The position numbers and the translations under genes were made by a program. A DNA stretch of 64,000 nucleotides, from contig NZ_PJJN01000032.1 of assembly GCF_002929825.1 (NCBI RefSeq), positions 163,416 through 227,415 on the forward strand, read 5' to 3'. The stretch comes from Cryobacterium sp. Y29 (GTDB lineage Bacteria > Actinomycetota > Actinomycetes > Actinomycetales > Microbacteriaceae). The number at the start of each line of letters is the position of its first letter. Positions within the stretch are counted from its first letter, which is position 1. The notes below the pieces were generated by a model. That model was not told where the DNA came from. It saw nothing but the letters and a program-made list of their open reading frames with translations, and made no database searches. Below, piece after piece: positions 57,751 to 64,000 of the stretch.

Positions 57751-59436
57751 CTAGGCGTCAACGACGACCGCCGTGATCACCGGGTTGCGCCGATACTTGC
57801 GTTGCATCCAGCGGGTCACGCTCTCGGAGAAGATGCGCTCGAGGGCTGCTCCGTCGAGCGCGTTGTTCTGGGTTGCTGCAACCATGGCCTTGTCGATGAC
57901 CTGCGCGGCATTGGCTGCCCAGTCGGCATCGTGAGTGAAGCCGCGGGAGATGAATTCCACCGGTTCGGCCAGGCGTCCCGTCTTGGTGTTGAGAATTCCC
58001 AGAACGGTAATGGCACCGTCCTCGGCGAGGAGTCGACGGTCTTCCATCGCTTCCGCTGCATCTCCTCCGACGGTCATGCCGTCGACGAGGACGTAGTCGG
58101 CTGGCACTCGGCCGACGACGGTGGCGCGTCCGTCGACCAGGTCGACCACGATGCCATCTTCGACGACGAGAACGTGGTCTTTACTGATTCCGGTGCGCAC
58201 GGCCAGGTCCGCGTTGGCGGTGAGGTGGCGCCATTCACCGTGCACGGGCATCACGTTGGTTGGGCGCATCACGTTATAGCAGTAGACGAGTTCGCCCGCG
58301 CTGGCGTGCCCGGACACGTGGACTTTGGCATTGGCCTTGTGCACGACGTTGGCACCCCAGCGGGTCAGTCCGTTGATGACCCGGTAGATGGAGTTCTCAT
58401 TTCCCGGAATGACCGAACTGGCCAAGAGAACGGTGTCGCCCTCCCCGATGCGAATGGTGTGTTCACGGTTCGCCATACGGGCCAGAGCCGCCATCGGTTC
58501 TCCCTGTGAACCGGTGCAGATAAGAACGACCTTGTCGTCTTGCATCCGCTCCAGGGCCTTGACATCTACGAGCAGTCCCTTCGGGACGTGCAGATACCCC
58601 AGCTCAGCGGCCATACCCATGTTGCGCACCATGGATCGGCCGACGAAGGCCACCTTGCGGTTGTGGCGTACAGCCGCATCGATCACCTGTTGGATGCGAT
58701 GGACGTGACTGGCAAAGCTGGAGACAATGATCCGTCGTGGCGCGGTGCGAAACACGGTGTCGATGGCGGGGCCGATGTCGGCTTCGGGTGTGGTGAATCC
58801 GGGCACAACGGCGTTGGTCGAGTCGATCAGCAGCAGGTCGATGCCTTCGTCGCCGAGCCGGGCGAAACCGGGCAGGTCGGTGAGTCGGTTGTCGAGGGGG
58901 AACTGATCCATTTTGAAGTCGCCGGTGTGCACGACCAGCCCGGCTTCTGTGCGGATGCCGATGGCGAGGCCGTCGGGGATGGAATGGTTCACGGCCAGGA
59001 ATTCAAGGTTGAAGGGACCAACAGAGCGGCGTTCGCCTTCCTTAACTTCAACGACCGGGGGATGCAGACGGTGTTCCTGAAATTTTGCTCCGACGAAGGC
59101 GAGGGTCAGCTTGGAGGCGATGACGGGAATGTCACCGCGTTCCTTGAGCAGGTAGGGCACGGCGCCGATGTGGTCTTCGTGGCCGTGGGTGAGGACGATG
59201 GCTTCGATGTCATCAAGCCGATCACGCAAGATCGAGAAATCGGGCAGGATCACGTTGATGCCGGGCTGAATGTCTTTCGGGAACAGCAGCCCGCAGTCGA
59301 TGACGAGCAGTTTGCCTTTGTGCTCAAACACGGTCATATTACGGCCGATTTCGCCGAGACCGCCGAGCGGGATGATGCGCAGGCCGCGCGCCGGAAGTAC
59401 GGGCGGTGCAGTAAGGGACAGTGGATGGGTGCTCAT
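57751..59436 (-). CDS. rnj: Ribonuclease J
   Basis: A 561-residue metallo-beta-lactamase/beta-CASP RNase. The metal motif is VLTHGHEDHIGAVPYLL; other sites are HTGDFKMDQFP, the beta-CASP parts SSFASHVHRIQQ and TGSQGEPMAAL, and VSGHASAGELVY. It acts as a 5'-3' exonuclease and endonuclease on mRNA and rRNA. The usual actinobacterial copy follows dapA; here dapA is absent and the upstream partner is an unknown gene, so this may be a second copy. Confidence 0.9.
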   Translation of the reverse strand: MSTHPLSLTAPPVLPARGLRIIPLGGLGEIGRNMTVFEHKGKLLVIDCGLLFPKDIQPGINVILPDFSILRDRLDDIEAIVLTHGHEDHIGAVPYLLKERGDIPVIASKLTLAFVGAKFQEHRLHPPVVEVKEGERRSVGPFNLEFLAVNHSIPDGLAIGIRTEAGLVVHTGDFKMDQFPLDNRLTDLPGFARLGDEGIDLLLIDSTNAVVPGFTTPEADIGPAIDTVFRTAPRRIIVSSFASHVHRIQQVIDAAVRHNRKVAFVGRSMVRNMGMAAELGYLHVPKGLLVDVKALERMQDDKVVLICTGSQGEPMAALARMANREHTIRIGEGDTVLLASSVIPGNENSIYRVINGLTRWGANVVHKANAKVHVSGHASAGELVYCYNVMRPTNVMPVHGEWRHLTANADLAVRTGISKDHVLVVEDGIVVDLVDGRATVVGRVPADYVLVDGMTVGGDAAEAMEDRRLLAEDGAITVLGILNTKTGRLAEPVEFISRGFTHDADWAANAAQVIDKAMVAATQNNALDGAALERIFSESVTRWMQRKYRRNPVITAVVVDA

Positions 59437-59462
59437 TGAGCTCTTTTCTTGGGGCGCGGGCG

Positions 59463-59957
59463 TCAGCCCACGGAATGGTCAGATTCGTATGGGTCGGGCA
59501 GGAAATCGGCCACGTCACTGGCAATGAAATCCGAGGCCGGCATGATGAGCCGGTCGAGAAATTCAAAGGCGAGTTGTCGGATTGCCGGAGCGGCGATATC
59601 GGTTTCGGCGCTGATCTCGGTGGAGAACCACCGTGTCGACGCTCGTTTGGGGTCGTTGCTGGCGACAGCATCAATGAAGTCGCCGAAGAATGTTGAATCG
59701 TCGCGATCGGAACCGGTCTCGGAGGTGTTGGACTCCGCGTAGGCGCGCGTGACCGCGACGTAATACCGAGCGACGGTGTAAATGAAGAGGAATGCGTGTC
59801 CCTGCGACGATCCTTCGCGGGACTTGTCGTCCATGGCTGTGAGTTCAAACTCCCACTCCGCATGTTCCGCGTGGCGGGCCAGCAGGAGGGTGATCTTGGT
59901 CAGCATGAAATCCTGAATCAGGTGCTGGTCGGTACGAGCGAGGGGATGAACGAACAT
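59463..59957 (-). CDS. Conserved-looking protein of unknown function
   Basis: A 164-residue protein from ATG 59957 with GAGGAG six bases before it. It looks mostly helical and soluble: MLTKITLLLARHAEHAEWEF, FLFIYTVARYYVAVTRAYAE, and acidic C-terminus DVADFLPDPYESDHS. No signal peptide or known motif seen. It is 26 bases upstream of rnj on the same strand, so the two form an operon whose promoter region contains a MerR-type dyad (60052-60075). Confidence 0.65.
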   Translation of the reverse strand: MFVHPLARTDQHLIQDFMLTKITLLLARHAEHAEWEFELTAMDDKSREGSSQGHAFLFIYTVARYYVAVTRAYAESNTSETGSDRDDSTFFGDFIDAVASNDPKRASTRWFSTEISAETDIAAPAIRQLAFEFLDRLIMPASDFIASDVADFLPDPYESDHSVG

Positions 59958-60051
59958 GAAGTGCTCCTCTCGGGAACCTAGAACGGAAAAGTAGGGGCCG
60001 CGATCGGGTCAGGGACCGCGTGAGCGGCTTTCTGTCAACCACCTACAGCAA

Positions 60052-60075
60052 CTCTACCGTAACGTAAGGGAAGAG
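60052..60075. promoter_or_regulatory. MerR-type operator upstream of the 59957 gene and MFS gene
   Basis: A 24-base element with outer arms CTCTAC and GAAGAG and core GTAACGTAAG. It has the same length and outer layout as the dyad at 55563-55586. It lies 95 bases upstream of the 59957 start and on the other side faces the MFS gene. Confidence 0.55.
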
Positions 60076-60261
60076 TATGAATTGAAGGCCATTTCCTATC
60101 CACTATCGGTCACCTTCCTCTCACGTGAGAGTAGAGTGTAGGTGGGCTTGCGTGTCGCTCACCATTCGAAAGCTGTTCGAACCTTCCAGATGCGCTCTTT
60201 TTGCACGTCGCAGCCAGCGCACTGCTGGCGCGCCGTCCGCCCCATTCTTGTGAAAGCTTCC

Positions 60262-61545
60262 GTGTCGTCTTCTACACCACACTCCCCACACTTCCCCCAC
60301 TCCCCCGCGCCGTCCGACCGAAGGACAGCGCCGCGCCCGAGTCCGCGAATCTCATGGTCCTGGCTGGCCCTCATCGGTGCCGCCGGACTGATCTCGGTCA
60401 TGACGGCCCCCGGCCAGACTGCCGGTCTCTCCGTCTTTACAGATCCCTTGATTGTCGACCTGGGACTGTCGCGAACGGATGTCTCGCTCAGTTACCTCAT
60501 TGGCACGCTCGTTGGCGCGTCCGTGCAGCCGTTTATTGGGCGGGCGTTGGACCGATGGGGAGCACGGTCCGTCACGGTCGTGATTGGCCTCAGCTTTGCC
60601 GTCATCCTCCTAGCCTTCAGCTTCGTTGGTGAGATCATCGGGCTCACCGCCGGCTTCACCGGTGTTCGGATGGCCGGCCAGGGTGCGCTCACCCTGGCCG
60701 CGACCACCGCGGTTGCCCGGGCCATCCACCATCGGCGCGGGCTGGCCTTAGGTATTGCGAGTGCCATCGGCTCGGCCGGCATCTCACTCGCACCGATCTT
60801 TGTAGAGCGGCTGATCGCGTCTGTTGGCATTTATGATGCGTGGCGGTGGGAAGCGGTGCTTGTGGCCGTGGTGGTCATTCCGTTGGCGTTGGTCTTTCCC
60901 AGGCGCGCCCCCGCCGTCGATCCGGAGTCGACCCCCTCCACGGCTCAGCTCACTATTCAGAAGGAATCGTGGACGCTGCCGGAGGCCATCCGATCGGGCA
61001 TGTTCTGGGTTATCGCCGCAAGCCTGGCAACCTCGGGCATGCTGACAACGGCGCTGGCGTTTCACCAAATCGCCATTTTAGGCGCCCAAGGCCTGACCCC
61101 GTTAGAAGCGGCGGCGAACTTTCTACCGCAGACCGTTACCGGGATCTTAGCCACCCTGCTCACGGGAAGCCTCGTCGACCGGGTTAGCCCCAAGGTTTTC
61201 ATCGTGTTTTCCATGGTGACGCTGGCCGCGGCTCTCGTTATGCTGCCGTGGGTGACCAGCGGAATGGCGGCCATCGTCTACGGCCTCGTTCTTGGTGCCG
61301 CCGGAGGGAGCCTGCGCGGAATGGAAGCCGCCTCATACGTGCGCTATTACGGCTTGGCACACATTGGCAATATCCGCGGAGTAGCTACGGCAATCGGCCT
61401 CGCGTCGACGGCTTTCGGCCCGGTCGCGCTCTCGCTCGGGTTCGACCTGACCGGCAGCTTCACCACACCGGCGCTGGCGCTGGCACTTATTCCCGTCATC
61501 ATCATCGGCGTCGCCCTCTTCGTGCGACCGCCGCAGCGAGCCTAG
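60262..61545 (+). CDS. Major facilitator superfamily transporter
   Basis: A 427-residue permease from GTG 60262 with about twelve helices. The MFS loop 2-3 motif reads QPFIGRALDRWGARSVT and the second-half equivalent GSLVDRVSPKVF. The first helix (SWLALIGAAGLISVMTAPGQ) follows a 30-residue Ser/Pro/His-rich tail. The family fits the oxalate/formate or cyanate-type (NNP/OFA-like) MFS branches by general look, but the substrate is unknown. Other in-frame starts at 60142 and 60250 are possible. It converges on the second merR gene. Confidence 0.8.
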   Translation: MSSSTPHSPHFPHSPAPSDRRTAPRPSPRISWSWLALIGAAGLISVMTAPGQTAGLSVFTDPLIVDLGLSRTDVSLSYLIGTLVGASVQPFIGRALDRWGARSVTVVIGLSFAVILLAFSFVGEIIGLTAGFTGVRMAGQGALTLAATTAVARAIHHRRGLALGIASAIGSAGISLAPIFVERLIASVGIYDAWRWEAVLVAVVVIPLALVFPRRAPAVDPESTPSTAQLTIQKESWTLPEAIRSGMFWVIAASLATSGMLTTALAFHQIAILGAQGLTPLEAAANFLPQTVTGILATLLTGSLVDRVSPKVFIVFSMVTLAAALVMLPWVTSGMAAIVYGLVLGAAGGSLRGMEAASYVRYYGLAHIGNIRGVATAIGLASTAFGPVALSLGFDLTGSFTTPALALALIPVIIIGVALFVRPPQRA

Positions 61546-61560
61546 CGCGACCGCTCAGCT

Positions 61561-61959
61561 CTACTGAGTGCGCAGAACCTCAAGAAACTCGTCGGCCATT
61601 CCCAGCTGGTCCTGGAGTTTTTGCCGACGCTCAACCGCTTGCGCAATGAAAGTGTCAAGCTCCGCGCGGACATCCGGATTGTCCGAACCAGCCACGCCGC
61701 CCTGCAGCGTGTCGATGATCTTCAACAGCGCCATCATCTCTTCGAGAGAGAACCCCAGCGGCTTCATGCGGCGAATCAAGATCAGTCGAGAATGATCTTC
61801 CTGCGTGTAGAGGCGAAAACCGCCCTCGGTACGACCAGAGGCCTTCAGTAGCCCGATTTCGTCATAGTGACGAATGGTGCGCAGTGAGAGGCCGGTCTTC
61901 TCGGCGAGCTCTCCAATGTGCATGGTGCCCGTGGTGGCCGTGGTGGCTGGGGAAGTCAT
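61561..61959 (-). CDS. MerR family regulator, second copy
   Basis: A 132-residue MerR protein from ATG 61959, with AAAAGG before it. The DNA-binding part is MHIGELAEKTGLSLRTIRHY followed by DEIGLLKASGRTEGGFRLY, very similar to the regulator at 55624. The coiled-coil tail ends MADEFLEVLRTQ. The frame is open to 62103 but the extra part is non-conserved. It diverges from the SulP gene and its promoter contains the same TAACGTTAG core seen at the other MerR site. Confidence 0.88.
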   Translation of the reverse strand: MTSPATTATTGTMHIGELAEKTGLSLRTIRHYDEIGLLKASGRTEGGFRLYTQEDHSRLILIRRMKPLGFSLEEMMALLKIIDTLQGGVAGSDNPDVRAELDTFIAQAVERRQKLQDQLGMADEFLEVLRTQ

Positions 61960-61992
61960 AGTTGATACCTTTTCTCGAACGGATTCGCAATC

Positions 61993-62012
61993 AACCCTAA
62001 CGTTAGAGTAGT
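61993..62012. promoter_or_regulatory. MerR-type operator upstream of merR (61959)
   Basis: On the minus strand CTACTCTAACGTTAGGGTTG. The inner CTAACGTTAG is a perfect palindrome (61997-62006), 38 bases before the start codon. It matches the core and left arm of the element at 55563-55586. Confidence 0.65.
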
Positions 62013-62157
62013 GTTGCAGAAGTTGGCTGACATTGTCATGTGAGCCCACTCTCCCACCATTGTCCCTGATGACTGGTGGAGGTGCGCGACGGGGCGCCCA
62101 CACTCACTTCTTCTACTCATCCGACACCAAACGTGTGTCCCGCTCCAGGAAGGCCCC

Positions 62158-63678
62158 ATGGCCATCATTGAAAAAACCACGGAGAAGAATCGGTACAAAG
62201 CCGATCCCACCGTGATGAAAGCTCTGCGCACACCGCGCATCCTCACCCGGGAGGTGCTCGCTGGCCTCGTTGTGGCCATGGCCCTCATTCCCGAGGCGAT
62301 TGCATTCTCTATCATCGCCGGCGTCGATCCGCGTGTCGGCCTCTTTTCGACCTTCATCATGGCCGTGTCGATCGCAGTTCTCGGTGGCCGCCCCGCCATG
62401 ATCACCGGTGCGACCGCTGCCATCGCGCTTGTAATCGCCCCGGTCGCGCGGGATTACGGCATCGACTACTTCATCGCTACTGTGATCCTGGCGGGTGTCT
62501 TCCAAATTGTCTTCGCGTTCATCGGCGTTGCCAAAATCATGCGGTTCATTCCCCGCAGCGTCATGGTCGGTTTCGTCAACGCCCTCGGTATCCTGATTTT
62601 CACCTCGCAGCTGCCGCAGCTGCTGGGCGTCCCGTTCATGGTCTACCCGCTTGTCGCGGTCGGCATCATCATCATGGTCGTCATGCCGCGCTTCACCAAG
62701 GTGGTTCCCGCGCCGCTCGTCGCGATCGTCGTACTCACGGTGTTGACCGTCGTGGTGTCGATCAATGTCCCCACCATTGGGGACCAGGGCGAACTGCCCA
62801 CGACGCTTCCGCAGCTATTCTTCCCCAACGTCCCGCTCAACCTGGAAACGTTGACGATCATCGCTCCCTACGCCTTCGGAATGGCGATGGTCGGAATTCT
62901 CGAGTCGCTGATGGCCGCCAAGATCGTCGACGAGAGCACCGACACCCACTCCAACAAAACCCGTGAGTCCTGGGCTCAGGGCGTTGCCAACATGCTCTCG
63001 GGCTTCTTCGGCGGCATGGGCGGCTGCGCGATGGTCGGCCAGACCATGATCAACGTCAAGGCTTCCGGGGCCCGCACCCGCATCTCCACCTTCCTCGCCG
63101 GCGCCTTTCTGCTCGTTCTCGTACTCGGCCTCGGCGATGTGCTGTCCGTCGTGCCCATGGCTGCTCTGGTCGCGGTGATGATCATCGTGTCCGTGCTGAC
63201 CTTCGACTGGCACAGCATCCGTCTGAGCACGCTGAAGCGAATGCCCAAGAGCGAGACCACGGTCATGGTAGCCACGGTCATCGCCGTCGTCGCCACCCAC
63301 AACCTCGCCGTCGGCGTCGTGATCGGTGTCGTCATCGCTATGGTCGCTTTCGCCCGCCGCGTCGCCCACCTCGCACAGGTCGAACGCAGCCTGACCGTGG
63401 ATGACCAGGGCCCGGTCGCCTACTACACCGTCACCGGCGCACTATTCTTTGCCTCCAGCAACGATCTGAAGACGCAGTTCAGCTACCTCGACGATCCTGA
63501 CCGCATCGTCATCGACATGACGAACTCGCACATCTGGGATGCCTCCACCGTCGCTACCCTCGACGACATCAAGTACAAGTACCAGCGGCACGACAAGGTC
63601 GTGACCATCGACGGACTCAACGAATCCAGCAGCCTGCTCCATGCCCGCCTCGCCGGAAATATGGGCTCGGGCCACTAA
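62158..63678 (+). CDS. SulP family anion permease with STAS domain
   Basis: A 506-residue transporter. About ten to twelve membrane segments span residues 30-390, with the family motif region LVVAMALIPEAIAFSIIAGV near the start, and the C-terminal STAS domain (about residues 410-500) includes DRIVIDMTNSHIWDASTVA. SulP/SLC26 proteins carry sulfate, bicarbonate or other anions. The ATG follows an AGGAAGG-type site. A second copy starts 255 bases downstream. Confidence 0.88.
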   Translation: MAIIEKTTEKNRYKADPTVMKALRTPRILTREVLAGLVVAMALIPEAIAFSIIAGVDPRVGLFSTFIMAVSIAVLGGRPAMITGATAAIALVIAPVARDYGIDYFIATVILAGVFQIVFAFIGVAKIMRFIPRSVMVGFVNALGILIFTSQLPQLLGVPFMVYPLVAVGIIIMVVMPRFTKVVPAPLVAIVVLTVLTVVVSINVPTIGDQGELPTTLPQLFFPNVPLNLETLTIIAPYAFGMAMVGILESLMAAKIVDESTDTHSNKTRESWAQGVANMLSGFFGGMGGCAMVGQTMINVKASGARTRISTFLAGAFLLVLVLGLGDVLSVVPMAALVAVMIIVSVLTFDWHSIRLSTLKRMPKSETTVMVATVIAVVATHNLAVGVVIGVVIAMVAFARRVAHLAQVERSLTVDDQGPVAYYTVTGALFFASSNDLKTQFSYLDDPDRIVIDMTNSHIWDASTVATLDDIKYKYQRHDKVVTIDGLNESSSLLHARLAGNMGSGH

Positions 63679-63700
63679 TCCATCCCACTTCCTTGCCTAA

Positions 63701-63733
63701 CCGGGTCGGGCTCTGCCTCCTTTCGGGGCCCGG
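63701..63733 (+). terminator. Weak hairpin after the first SulP gene
   Basis: Arms CCGGGTC (63701-63707) and GGCCCGG (63727-63733) can pair with one G-U; the following bases are CCTATTTGTG, so there is only a short T-run. It may attenuate read-through into the second SulP gene. Confidence 0.35.
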
Positions 63734-63932
63734 CCTATTTGTGCGCGAAGGGGCTTAAACCCTCACGTTCAGGTAACGTTGCGATGGCTGAGTGTTTCGA
63801 CGGGAAAAAATATTCTCCTTCGGGTCGACTCTCATCACACCGCGCCCCAGTGGCGAGACGCGTGAAACCGGCGCCCCAATCGCCACTCCCATCCATCTGG
63901 CTTCTCCCTGAGGTCCCGTTTCTGGAGGCCTC

Positions 63933-64000
63933 ATGGCCATTGTTCACAAATCCACCGCGCCCAACCGTTACCGAGCGGAACCCTCCGTTCTCACCGCTCT
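63933..64000 (+). CDS. Second SulP family permease, 5' end only
   Basis: The gene starts at ATG 63933, preceded by TGGAGGCCTC, and leaves the window at 64000. Its first residues, MAIVHKSTAPNRYRAEPSVL, align with the start of the preceding SulP protein (MAIIEKTTEKNRYKADPTVM). This indicates a tandem duplicate. Only 22 residues are visible, so the function rests on that match. Confidence 0.75.
   Translation, partial: MAIVHKSTAPNRYRAEPSVLTA

Overview
The window comes from a high-GC Gram-positive actinobacterium, most probably family Microbacteriaceae. This is an inference from gene order: argS, a DUF2993 gene, lysA, hom, thrC, thrB, rho, prfA, prmC, tsaC, a WecA-like gene, atpI and atpBEFHAGDC all lie on the minus strand. 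It is supported by many GTG starts and by typical actinobacterial families (DUF4192, MetP/MetS transporter, CsoR/CstR repressor). No species assignment is possible from the sequence alone.

Layout. 1-14.8 kb is a polyamine/GABA locus: the 3' end of a GABA-transaminase-like gene, an L-asparaginase, a putrescine/spermidine ABC importer (potD-A-B-C), an aldehyde dehydrogenase, an Lrp/AsnC regulator and a putrescine-type aminotransferase. It is split by a block (6.1-11.2 kb) holding an EccC-like FtsK/SpoIIIE ATPase, an FHA protein with a zinc ribbon, a PhnA-like protein, a small membrane protein and a PP2C phosphatase. 14.8-19.8 kb holds DUF4192, an aldo/keto reductase, ogt, mdh and yaaA. 19.8-27.5 kb is a complete F1Fo ATP synthase operon. 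27.5-43.6 kb holds cell-envelope, tRNA-modification and release-factor genes, a divergent cysK-cysE pair, rho with a very long low-complexity insertion, and the threonine/lysine and argS genes.

44.4-53.3 kb is accessory in character. It starts at a tRNA-Arg(CCG), carries decayed fragments (type I restriction R subunit, serine recombinase, multicopper oxidase) and short tandem repeats, and contains a reactive-sulfur module. That module includes a CstR-type repressor, a CstB-like persulfide dioxygenase-rhodanese, a TauE exporter, a rhodanese-DUF2892 protein, a lipoprotein rhodanese, two related polytopic membrane proteins (one with CPVC), a thioredoxin and a 54-aa Cys-rich protein. Five copies of a 16-bp palindrome of the form ATACCCC...GGGGTAT lie in its intergenic gaps and predict one CstR-like regulon. 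This is the most interesting system in the window.

53.3-64 kb holds the MetP/MetS amino-acid symporter, two MerR regulators, release factor 3, an RNase J, an MFS transporter and the first of two tandem SulP permeases. A second shared operator motif, centred on TAACGTTAG, appears near both MerR genes and at a third divergent promoter. All functional calls rest on reading motifs by eye; no database search was run.
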